Made by a program: the position numbers and the translations under genes. A DNA stretch of 64,000 nucleotides from an uncultured Paracoccaceae bacterium (lineage in GTDB: Bacteria; Pseudomonadota; Alphaproteobacteria; Rhodobacterales; Rhodobacteraceae), in the NCBI GenBank assembly GCA_947489705.1, contig CANLEQ010000010.1:1-64000 (forward strand), in the 5' to 3' direction. Shown here one piece after another: positions 27,305 through 34,310 of the stretch. The number at the start of each line of letters is the position of its first letter. Position 1 is the first letter of the stretch. The notes under the pieces were generated by a model that saw only the letters and a program-made list of their open reading frames with translations, was not told the origin of the DNA and did not search any database.

Positions 27305-27373
27305 GCGTCGAGACTAGAACACAATGAGAACATTTGCCAAGCCGATTTTCCGCCCCATCTAGAGACCCACAAA

Positions 27374-27417
27374 CTGCGGGCCTGGCATCCCCCCTTGCCG
27401 GGGACCGGCCCCCGCAG
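27374..27417 (+). promoter_or_regulatory. Structured 5' leader before corrinoid protein gene
   Basis: An outer 7-bp stem (CTGCGGG / CCCGCAG) encloses a second CCCC/GGGG stem; the element ends 20 bases before the start codon, leaving room for AGAAGGAACG as ribosome site. It does not match a riboswitch consensus that I know. It could be a leader that controls translation, or a chance fold in G+C-rich DNA. Confidence 0.3.
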
Positions 27418-27437
27418 CCGAGAAGGAACGCACCGAT

Positions 27438-28148
27438 ATGCCCGATGATGACGAGATCATTCTCGCCGAACTCGATGACGACGAGCTCGTCCAGCAGATG
27501 CAGGACGATCTCTATGACGGTCTGAAGGAAGAGATCGAGGAGGGCGTGAACATCCTGCTCGAACGCGGCTGGCAGCCCTACGACATCCTGACCAAGGCGC
27601 TGGTGAGCGGCATGACGATCGTGGGCAACGATTTCCGCGACGGCATCCTGTTCGTGCCCGAGGTCCTTCTGGCCGCGGGTGCGATGAAGGGGGGGATGAA
27701 CATCCTCAAGCCGCTGCTGGTCGAGACCGGCGCGCCGCGCATGGGCAAGATGGTGATCGGCACCGTCAAGGGCGACATCCACGATATCGGCAAGAACCTC
27801 GTCGGCATGATGATGGAAGGAGCCGGGTTCGAGGTGATCGATCTCGGGATCAACAACGCGGTCGAGAAATACCTCGCGGCGCTCGAATCCGAGAAGCCCG
27901 ACATCCTTGGGATGTCGGCGCTTCTGACCACCACGATGCCCTACATGAAGGTCGTGATCGACACGATGAAGGAGCAGGGTATCCGCGACGATTACATCGT
28001 CCTCGTGGGCGGCGCTCCGCTCAACGAGGAATTCGGGCGCGCGATCGGTGCCGATGCCTATTGCCGCGATGCAGCCGTGGCGGTCGAGACGGCAAAGCAG
28101 CAGGTCGCGCGGCGTCATAATCAGGCAGGCGCCAGCCCCGCGTCTTGA
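27438..28148 (+). CDS. Corrinoid (cobalamin)-binding protein, split MetH module
   Basis: 236 aa. An N-terminal helical cap (about 1-95, with LLERGWQPYDILTKALVSGM and FVPEVLLAAGAMKGGM) precedes a Rossmann-like B12 domain. The cobalt-ligating histidine is in GDIHDIGKNLV (DxHxxG), and the loop MSALLTTTMPYMK holds the nucleotide tail. It carries the methyl group between a methyl-folate enzyme and the homocysteine enzyme encoded at 24314. The folate-binding partner is not in the window. It is followed by a small membrane protein, YbjQ and DUF1638 genes, probably one operon. Confidence 0.88.
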   Translation: MPDDDEIILAELDDDELVQQMQDDLYDGLKEEIEEGVNILLERGWQPYDILTKALVSGMTIVGNDFRDGILFVPEVLLAAGAMKGGMNILKPLLVETGAPRMGKMVIGTVKGDIHDIGKNLVGMMMEGAGFEVIDLGINNAVEKYLAALESEKPDILGMSALLTTTMPYMKVVIDTMKEQGIRDDYIVLVGGAPLNEEFGRAIGADAYCRDAAVAVETAKQQVARRHNQAGASPAS

Positions 28149-28195
28149 AGGCGTCCGCCGCCGCGCCGATATCCAAGCGGAAGAGGAGATATCCC

Positions 28196-28411
28196 ATGCC
28201 GCTCGACAAACTTATGCTGATCCTCGTTCTCGTCATCTTGAGCGCCGGATTCACGATCCTCGTCGCGGCGGTGATCCAGACGAGCCTCGCCTACCCGGTC
28301 GGATGGGCCATCGCCATTCCGATCGCATTGGTGGCTTACGTCGTCGCGCGCGTCGTGTTGCAGCGCTTAGGCAATCGGGATGACGATCACTACGACCGGA
28401 TCGACCGCTGA
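28196..28411 (+). CDS. Small two-helix membrane protein
   Basis: 71 aa. Two hydrophobic helices (about residues 5-28 and 31-56) and a short charged tail (NRDDDHYDRIDR). AGAGGAGA lies about 6 bases before ATG 28196, a strong ribosome site. It sits between the corrinoid protein and YbjQ genes. I do not recognise a family. Confidence 0.65.
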   Translation: MPLDKLMLILVLVILSAGFTILVAAVIQTSLAYPVGWAIAIPIALVAYVVARVVLQRLGNRDDDHYDRIDR

Positions 28412-28412
28412 G

Positions 28413-28727
28413 ATGATTGTCGTCACCACCGAAGAGATTGCAGGGCGCCAGATCGTCGCGACGCTGGGCCTCGTGCGCGGCTCCACGGTTCGCGCCAAGC
28501 ATGTCGGCAGCGATATCGTCGCATCGCTGAGGAACCTCGTCGGCGGCGAGGTCCGAGAATACGCGCAGCTTCTCGCCGCGGCACGGGAACAGGCGCTCGA
28601 CCGGATGATCGAAGCGGCCCGCAGCGCGGGGGCCGATGCGGTCGTCGGCACCCGGTTCGAGACGTCGCAGATCGCGCAGAATGCGGCCGAGGTGTTGGCC
28701 TACGGTACTGCCGTGCGGCTGGAATGA
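28413..28727 (+). CDS. YbjQ/UPF0145 family protein
   Basis: 104 aa, normal for the family. Signature regions: GLVRGSTVRAKHVGSDI, VREYAQLLAAAREQA and GADAVVGTRFETSQI. Members form pentameric rings and are annotated as heavy-metal-binding domains, but no function is firmly known. The ATG is one base after the previous stop, and its stop overlaps the DUF1638 start (ATGA), so this is a tightly coupled series. Confidence 0.8.
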   Translation: MIVVTTEEIAGRQIVATLGLVRGSTVRAKHVGSDIVASLRNLVGGEVREYAQLLAAAREQALDRMIEAARSAGADAVVGTRFETSQIAQNAAEVLAYGTAVRLE

Positions 28728-29365
28728 TGCCCCTGCCCGATACCGCCACGCTGACCCATGAGGGCGTCCCGCCCGAAGGCCGCGGTCGTGTGCTCATCCT
28801 TGCCTGCGGGGCGCTGGCGCGGGAGATCACCGCATTGATCCGCCTGAACGACTTGCGGCATATGGACCTCGCCTGCCTGCCGGCGATCCTGCACAACCAC
28901 CCCGAAAGGATCCCGCCCGCGGTCGCCGAAGCGATCGCCACTCATCGCGAGCGGTACGACCGGATCTTCGTGGCCTATGCCGATTGCGGCACCGGCGGCG
29001 CGCTCGGGCGGGTTTGCGAAGACCTCGGTGTCGAGATGATCCCGGCGCCGCATTGCTATGCCTTCTTCGAGGGCACCGACGCCTTCGTCGCGCGTGCCGA
29101 AGACGAATTCACGGCGTTCTACCTCACGGATTTCCTGGCCCGGCAATTCGATGCCTTCGTGATCCGGCCCCTCGGGCTCGACCGTCATCCGGAACTGCGC
29201 GACAGCTATTTCGGTCACTACACCAAGCTGGTCTATCAGGCGCAGACGGACGATCCGGACCTGACCGCGCGGGCCGAGGCGGCGGCCCGAACGCTCGGCC
29301 TGGCCTTCGAACGCCGGATGACGGGCTACGGCGATCTGGGTCGGGCGCTCGCGCGGCAGGCGTGA
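28724..29365 (+). CDS. DUF1638 family protein
   Basis: 213 aa. DUF1638 pattern: RVLILACGALAREI, LACLPAILHNHPERIP, and YADCGTGGAL with a conserved cysteine, plus HCYAFFEG with Cys and His. Two or three Cys/His positions suggest metal or cofactor binding. The family is typically encoded near corrinoid-dependent methyltransferases, and here it closes the corrinoid operon; a role in the B12 methyl-transfer system is an inference. The start overlaps the YbjQ stop; a second ATG follows immediately. Confidence 0.8.
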   Translation: MMPLPDTATLTHEGVPPEGRGRVLILACGALAREITALIRLNDLRHMDLACLPAILHNHPERIPPAVAEAIATHRERYDRIFVAYADCGTGGALGRVCEDLGVEMIPAPHCYAFFEGTDAFVARAEDEFTAFYLTDFLARQFDAFVIRPLGLDRHPELRDSYFGHYTKLVYQAQTDDPDLTARAEAAARTLGLAFERRMTGYGDLGRALARQA

Positions 29366-29392
29366 TGTTTCGCGCGCGAAACGGTGAGACGA

Positions 29393-29803
29393 TCACCCGG
29401 CATGGGCCGTCACCGCGCGGATCCGCTGGACCATGGCGCGCAAGCCGTTCGACCGCTGGGACGAGAGATGTTCGTCGAGGCCCAGCCGCCGGAGCGACGC
29501 ATCGGCGTCGACTTCGGCCACCTCGCCGACCGGACGCCCGGCATAGAGCGCGTGAAGCACGGCGATCAGCCCCTTGACGATCATCGCATCGCTGTCGCCG
29601 TCGAAATCGAACCGGCCGTCCTCGATCCGTGGAACCAGCCAGACCTGGCTGGCGCAGCCCTCGACCTTCGTGGCGGGGCTCTTCGCGTCTCCGGAGAGCG
29701 GCGGAAGGTCCCGCCCGAGCTCGATCACGTGGCGGTACCGATCCTCCCAATCGTCGAGAAACGCGAAGGTTTCGGCAATGTCGTCGAACTCGGCCTGAGC
29801 CAT
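29393..29803 (-). CDS. sufE: SufE-like cysteine desulfurase activator
   Basis: 136 aa. SufE accepts persulfide from the desulfurase SufS for iron-sulfur cluster assembly. The acceptor cysteine is in KVEGCASQVWL (about residue 50), and the N-terminal FLDDWEDRYRHVIELG and C-terminal LRRLGLDEHLSSQRSNGL match the family. GAGGAAA precedes ATG 29803. No suf operon genes are nearby. It converges with the DUF1638 gene. Confidence 0.93.
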   Translation of the reverse strand: MAQAEFDDIAETFAFLDDWEDRYRHVIELGRDLPPLSGDAKSPATKVEGCASQVWLVPRIEDGRFDFDGDSDAMIVKGLIAVLHALYAGRPVGEVAEVDADASLRRLGLDEHLSSQRSNGLRAMVQRIRAVTAHAG

Positions 29804-29938
29804 GATCTTTTCCTCGTACCTTGTGGGGATGTCTTGACCTAGGCGCTCGCTCCGGAGCGCGCAAGCACGGCGATACTTTTCAACCGGCCCGGCATGCGCT
29901 AGGCGGAGATGCACAAGCGGAACGGCCGGGAGCGGATC

Positions 29939-30352
29939 ATGGGCAAGCGACTTCTGACGGCATTCCTGCTCCTCGCGATGGGAGCGGGATGCGGCGGTCC
30001 GTCGCGCCAGAACCTCGCGAACGCGCCGGCACCGGTGCAGGCGGATCCGCGACCGCTGATCGACCGGATCGACACCATATCGGCGGTGCAGACGCCGGGC
30101 GGCGTGATCCTGCGCGCGACCGGCATCGCCGCCGTGCAGGGCGCCTACGAAGGCGCCCTGATCCCGGCACCCGCCGGACCCGGCATCCGTGCGTTCGAGT
30201 TTCGCGCATTCCCCCCGCCGGACCCCGAACGGGTCTCGACCCCGCGTTCACGCGAGGTGACGGTGGCGCTCTTTCTCAGCGATCGCGCGCTTGCCGGCGT
30301 GACGGAACTCAAGGTGAGTGGTGCTACCAACGCCCAGGCCGTCCGCCGCTAG
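29939..30352 (+). CDS. Putative lipoprotein, unknown function
   Basis: 137 aa. The N-terminus MGKRLLTAFLLLAMGAGCGG is a signal peptide with a weak lipobox ending at Cys18. The rest is a small, Pro-rich beta-type domain without a family that I recognise (GVILRATGIAAVQGAYEGALIP, REVTVALFLSDRAL). GGGAGCGG precedes the ATG. It is convergent with rnd and divergent from sufE. Confidence 0.6.
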   Translation: MGKRLLTAFLLLAMGAGCGGPSRQNLANAPAPVQADPRPLIDRIDTISAVQTPGGVILRATGIAAVQGAYEGALIPAPAGPGIRAFEFRAFPPPDPERVSTPRSREVTVALFLSDRALAGVTELKVSGATNAQAVRR

Positions 30353-30359
30353 CACCCGG

Positions 30360-31517
30360 TCACAGCTCGAAGACGACCACGTCGTTGCCCTGCGCCTTCA
30401 GCCCCACCCGGCCCTCGCACATGCGCAGCGCGTCGCGGCCGAAGACCTTCCTGCGCCATCCCGACAGAGCCTGAACCTCGCGCCCGCCGGCCGCGATCAT
30501 GTCGAGATCGGCCGAGCTCGCGATCAGTTTCTGCGCCACGCCCGCCGTCTCGGCCTTGGCCTTGAGCAGGACCCGCAGCAGATCGGCGAGCGCGGGATTC
30601 ACCTGAAGCTTGTCGCGCGAGGTGTCGAGCTCGGGGAAATCGGCGGGGTCGGTCTCGAGCCCGGCGCGGACCGCCGCGAGAATGCCGTCGGCGATCTCGC
30701 CCCGGCGCGCTTCACGCAGGAGCAGACGCGATCTGGCCAGGTCGCTTTCCGATGTCGGTTTGGTCGAGGCGAGTTCGATCAGCGCGTCGTCCTTGTAGAC
30801 GCGGTTGCGCGGTACGTTGCGCGACTGCGCATAGGTTTCGCGAAAGGCCGCGAGCTCTCGCAGGATCGCCATGAAGCGGCCCGATTGCGTCCGTGTCTTG
30901 ACCCTGCGCCACGCATCGCGGGGGGCCACGCGATAGGTTTCGGGATCGCCCAGGACCGCCAATTCCTCTTCCACCCATTCGGTGCGTCCGGAGCGTTCGA
31001 GCTCCTTGGCGAGGAATTCGTAGATCACCCGAAGATGCGTCACGTCGGCGAGGGCATAGGATTTCTGCGCATCCGTCAGCGGCCGGCGCGACCAGTCGGT
31101 GAACCGGCTCGACTTGTCGACGCTGCTCTTTGCAATCTTGCGCACCAGCGTCTCGTAGCCGACCTGATCGCCGAACCCGCAGACCATCGCCGCCACCTGC
31201 GTATCGAAAAGCGGCGCCGGAATCACGCCGCCATCGATGCAGAAGATCTCGATGTCCTGCCGTGCCGCGTGGAACACCTTGACCACCGCCTTGTCGCGAA
31301 AGAGCGCGTAGAGCGGCTCGAGCGACAGGCCCTCGACCAGAGGATCGACCAGCACGGCATCCTCCTCCCCCGTGCCGGAGATCGCCAGCTGGATCAGGCA
31401 GAGCTTGGAGTAATATGTCCGCTCGCGCAGAAACTCTGTGTCGACGGTGACATAGGGCCGGGCTGCGGCGCGGTTGCAGAATTCCGCCAGCGCCTCGGTC
31501 GTGGTGATGGTGATCAT
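30360..31517 (-). CDS. rnd: Ribonuclease D
   Basis: 385 aa. 3'-5' exoribonuclease for tRNA and other stable RNA maturation. DEDDy motifs: TVDTEFLRERTYY (ExoI), VFHAARQDIEIF (ExoII) and YALADVTHLRVIYEFL (ExoIII). A C-terminal HRDC domain follows from about residue 210. ATG 31517 gives the start MITITTTEALAEFCNRA. It lies between the lipoprotein and purN; about 80 bases separate it from purN. Confidence 0.94.
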   Translation of the reverse strand: MITITTTEALAEFCNRAAARPYVTVDTEFLRERTYYSKLCLIQLAISGTGEEDAVLVDPLVEGLSLEPLYALFRDKAVVKVFHAARQDIEIFCIDGGVIPAPLFDTQVAAMVCGFGDQVGYETLVRKIAKSSVDKSSRFTDWSRRPLTDAQKSYALADVTHLRVIYEFLAKELERSGRTEWVEEELAVLGDPETYRVAPRDAWRRVKTRTQSGRFMAILRELAAFRETYAQSRNVPRNRVYKDDALIELASTKPTSESDLARSRLLLREARRGEIADGILAAVRAGLETDPADFPELDTSRDKLQVNPALADLLRVLLKAKAETAGVAQKLIASSADLDMIAAGGREVQALSGWRRKVFGRDALRMCEGRVGLKAQGNDVVVFEL

Positions 31518-31598
31518 GTAGGTTGCGTCATCCTTCGCATAAGACGTTCTCCCCCGCGGCCCTCGGGTGATATTCGCAAGCGGTCCGGTTGAAAAGCC

Positions 31599-32192
31599 TT
31601 ACGGCAGAATGAGCGGTCGGCGATCCCCATCCGCCACGCGCCGCAGGACGGCCGGATAGAGCTCGTGCTCGGCACGCAGCACGCGCGCGGAAAGCGTCGC
31701 GGGATCGTCGCCGGGCGCGATCGGCACGCGGGCCTGGCCCAGGATCGGTCCGTCGTCGAGCGCGGCGGTGACCTCGTGCACGGTGCAGCCCGCCTCGGCG
31801 TCGCCGGCCGCGATGGCCCGCGCATGGGTGTCGAGGCCGCGATATTTCGGCAGCAGCGACGGATGGACATTGAGCATCCTGCCGCGCCAATGGTCGATGA
31901 AGGGCGGCGTGAGAATGCGCATGAAGCCCGCAAGGCAGATCAGATCCGGCGCGACCGCTGAGAGCTCCGCATGGAGCGCGGCCTCGAACGCGGTACGGTC
32001 GCCCCCGAAGCGCCGGTGATCGACGCAGGCCGTGGGGATGTCACGATCGGCCGCGAGCCCGAGCCCCCCGGCGACCGGATTGTTCGACAGGACCAGGCAG
32101 GGCCGCGCCGGGTGATCGCCGTGCATGCTGTCGGCCAGAGCCGCCATGTTCGAGCCGCCGCCCGAGAGCAGGATCGCGACCCTGAGGGTCAC
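31599..32192 (-). CDS. purN: Phosphoribosylglycinamide formyltransferase
   Basis: 197 aa. Transfers formyl from 10-formyl-THF to GAR. The start [13 protein letters not shown] (phosphate loop), SNNPVAGGL, the active-site block [22 protein letters not shown] (Asn/His) and the aspartate loop [13 protein letters not shown] are present. The GTG start (32192) overlaps the purM TGA by 4 nt (GTGA), which decides it over upstream options. Confidence 0.93.
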   Translation of the reverse strand: MTLRVAILLSGGGSNMAALADSMHGDHPARPCLVLSNNPVAGGLGLAADRDIPTACVDHRRFGGDRTAFEAALHAELSAVAPDLICLAGFMRILTPPFIDHWRGRMLNVHPSLLPKYRGLDTHARAIAAGDAEAGCTVHEVTAALDDGPILGQARVPIAPGDDPATLSARVLRAEHELYPAVLRRVADGDRRPLILP

Positions 32193-33238
32193 GCGAACGC
32201 GCCCTCGTAGCGAACCCCTTCGCCCGGAAGGACCATCCCGAGGGCAACGACGCGTTCTCCGGCCTCGTGCAGCAGGGTCGCGATGCTCTCGGCGCGGTCC
32301 TGCGCCACGACGACCACCATGCCGATGCCGCAATTGAACGTGGTGAGCATTTCATCCCGGTCGATCCCTCCCGCCTCGCTCAGCCAGGAAAAGACCGGCG
32401 GCAGGGACCATGAGGAAAGCTCGATCCGCGCGCCGAGGCCTTCTGGCAGGATGCGGGGCAGGTTCTCGGTCAGACCGCCCCCGGTGATATGCGCGAGCGC
32501 GTGGACACCGCCGGCCCGGATCGCTTGCAGCGCCGGCTTCACGTAGAGCCGCGTCGGTGCGAGTAAGGTGGCTCCGAGCGAGCCGTCGGCGTCGAAGGGG
32601 CTCGCGTCGCTCCAGTCGAGGCCCGACCGCTCCACCACCTTGCGCACCAGCGAGAACCCGTTGGAATGAACCCCATCGGATCCGAGCCCCAGCAGGACGT
32701 CCCCTTCGGCGACATGCGCGGGCAGTTCGCGGCCCCGCTCCATCGCGCCCACGGCGAATCCCGCAAGGTCGAAATCGTCGCCCGCATACATTCCCGGCAT
32801 CTCGGCGGTCTCGCCCCCGATGAGCGCGGTGCCGGAGCGGCGGCACCCTTCGGCGATCCCCTCGATCACCCGTGCGGCACGGTCGGCCTCGAGCCTGCCG
32901 GTCGCGAAATAGTCGAGAAAGAACAGCGGCTCGGCCCCCTGGCAGACCAGGTCGTTGACGCACATCGCGACCAGATCCACGCCGACGCCGTCGAGACGTC
33001 CGGTATCGATCGCGAGCCGCAGCTTGGTGCCGACGCCGTCGGTGGCGGCCACGAGCACGGGATCGTCGTATCCCGCCGCGCGCGGATCGAAGAGCGCACC
33101 GAACCCGCCGAGCCCCGCCATCACGCCCGGACGGGCGGTGGCCTTGGCCGCGGGCTTGATCCGTTCGACAAGCGCGTTGCCCGCCTCGATATCGACACCC
33201 GACTGCGCATAGGTCAGTCCCTGCTTCGTGTCGCTCAT
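32189..33238 (-). CDS. purM: Phosphoribosylformylglycinamidine cyclo-ligase (AIR synthase)
   Basis: 349 aa, full length. Fifth step of purine synthesis. [12 protein letters not shown] at the N-terminus, [12 protein letters not shown] (ATP/Mg), [30 protein letters not shown] and [16 protein letters not shown] are the standard motifs. ATG 33238 is preceded by a G-rich GGGGGCGG site. It heads the purM-purN pair. Confidence 0.95.
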   Translation of the reverse strand: MSDTKQGLTYAQSGVDIEAGNALVERIKPAAKATARPGVMAGLGGFGALFDPRAAGYDDPVLVAATDGVGTKLRLAIDTGRLDGVGVDLVAMCVNDLVCQGAEPLFFLDYFATGRLEADRAARVIEGIAEGCRRSGTALIGGETAEMPGMYAGDDFDLAGFAVGAMERGRELPAHVAEGDVLLGLGSDGVHSNGFSLVRKVVERSGLDWSDASPFDADGSLGATLLAPTRLYVKPALQAIRAGGVHALAHITGGGLTENLPRILPEGLGARIELSSWSLPPVFSWLSEAGGIDRDEMLTTFNCGIGMVVVVAQDRAESIATLLHEAGERVVALGMVLPGEGVRYEGAFA

Positions 33239-33341
33239 CTGCCGCCCCCGATGCCGCCTGGAATTGGCCGGTGCGATACCGGAAACACAGCGTTGCCGCA
33301 ACGGCCTAGGAACCGCACGCGCACCGCGCAGTTTTCACCGC

Positions 33342-33539
33342 ATGACGCTCAACGCCCTGATCCTCGCCCTGTCGACCGTATTCCCGGTACCGCCCCAGTC
33401 CGACCCCGTCGGCCCGGACCTGCGCGCCTTGGCCGAGATCGACGGCGACCGGGCGACCTTCACCGCCGAGGAGGCGCGCAAGCTCGCGCTGTTGCGGCAG
33501 GTACTGGGCACGCCGCCGATCGCGACGCCTGCCTCTTGA
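33342..33539 (+). CDS. Small hypothetical protein, possibly secreted
   Basis: 65 aa. The N-terminus (MTLNALILALSTVFPVP) is hydrophobic enough to be a short signal peptide or anchor. The rest contains FTAEEARKLALLRQVLG, an amphipathic helix. No family recognised; no strong ribosome site, so it may not be real. It lies between purM and tRNA-Ile2. Confidence 0.4.
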   Translation: MTLNALILALSTVFPVPPQSDPVGPDLRALAEIDGDRATFTAEEARKLALLRQVLGTPPIATPAS

Positions 33540-33575
33540 CGGAGCGCGCGCCTCTGGTACTTCCCTGAACGCAGT

Positions 33576-33652
33576 GGGCCTGTAGCTCAATTGGTTAGAG
33601 CAGAGCGCTCATAACGCTTTGGTTGGGGGTTCAAGTCCCTCCGGGCCTACCA
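33576..33652 (+). tRNA. tRNA-Ile2(CAU), or elongator tRNA-Met
   Basis: 77 nt with encoded CCA. It starts GGGCCTGTAGCTCAATTGG, with anticodon loop CTCATAA (CAT) and T-arm GGGTTCAAGTCC. A CAT anticodon can mean Met or the AUA-reading Ile tRNA whose C34 is modified to lysidine by TilS. The body (AGAGCAG before the anticodon arm, TTTGGT after it, TTCAAGTCC in the T-arm) is closer to E. coli Ile2 than to elongator Met, so I favour Ile2. Confidence 0.8.
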
Positions 33653-33663
33653 CTGGAAAGTCA

Positions 33664-33713
33664 CACTGCGCGAAGAATTTGCCCCGGTCACTGCGCGAAG
33701 AATTTGCCCCGGT
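33664..33713. repeat. Perfect 25-bp tandem duplication
   Basis: Two adjacent identical 25-bp copies (each starting CACTGCGCGAAG and ending TTGCCCCGGT; 33664-33688 and 33689-33713) lie 12 bases after tRNA-Ile2 and 12 bases before the putR stop. There is no gene in this gap. See findings. Confidence 0.9.
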
Positions 33714-33724
33714 CATCCGGACGG

Positions 33725-34198
33725 TCATGCCCCGTCGGTGGCGAGCGCCACGTCCTTGATCGCCTGCATCGCGACATAGGTCGATGTCTGCGCCACGTGC
33801 GGCAGCATCGAGATCCGCGTGCCCAGAAGATCGCGATAGGTCGCCATGTCGGCGGTGCGCACCTTCAGCAGATAGTCGAAATTGCCGGCGATCATGTGGC
33901 ATTGCTCCACTTCGGGGAGCAGGCGGACGGCCGCGTTGAAGGCGGCGAGCGCCGCCTCGCGCGTATCGGCGAGCTTTACCTCCACGAACGCCACGTGCTC
34001 GCGCCGCAGGCGCACGGGATCGATCAGCGCGCGATAGCCGGTGATCACGCCGCTCTGTTCGAGCCGCTTCAGCCGGGCCTGGACGGGGCTTTTCGACAGG
34101 CCCACCCGCGCGGCGAGTTCGGTGACGCTGATGCGGCCGTCGGCCCCCAGCACGTCCAGAATCGCCAGATCGAATCTGTCGAGCGCATTTTCGGCCAT
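33725..34198 (-). CDS. putR: Lrp/AsnC regulator, likely proline-utilisation activator PutR
   Basis: 157 aa. N-terminal winged helix (LDRFDLAILDVLGADGR, then VTELAARVGLSKSPVQARLKRL) and a C-terminal RAM ligand domain (EVEQCHMIAGNFDYLLKV). It is divergent from putA with 112 bases between, the arrangement of PutR in other alphaproteobacteria, where it activates putA in response to proline. The gene assignment rests on that context. Confidence 0.88.
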   Translation of the reverse strand: MAENALDRFDLAILDVLGADGRISVTELAARVGLSKSPVQARLKRLEQSGVITGYRALIDPVRLRREHVAFVEVKLADTREAALAAFNAAVRLLPEVEQCHMIAGNFDYLLKVRTADMATYRDLLGTRISMLPHVAQTSTYVAMQAIKDVALATDGA

Positions 34199-34310
34199 TC
34201 GCGTCGCTCCGTGAAGTGAATTTGGACGATCCGGCTTGCAAACAGGGTAAATGCAGTCGGTCGTGCCGAAAGTTATCCGTTATCCTATATCCGCAGATCA
34301 GGAGAATGTC
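34199..34310. promoter_or_regulatory. Divergent putR-putA control region
   Basis: 112 bases between two divergent starts. It should contain both promoters and the PutR sites; no clean long dyad stands out, but TGCA repeats (around 34237-34256) flank a 13-base A/G-rich segment. AGGAGAA lies 5-6 bases before the putA ATG. Confidence 0.45.

Noticed and set aside
33576-33652. Calling the CAT tRNA an initiator tRNA-fMet
   Set aside because: It lacks the three G-C pairs at the anticodon stem typical of initiators, and its acceptor end is G-U rather than an unpaired C-A.
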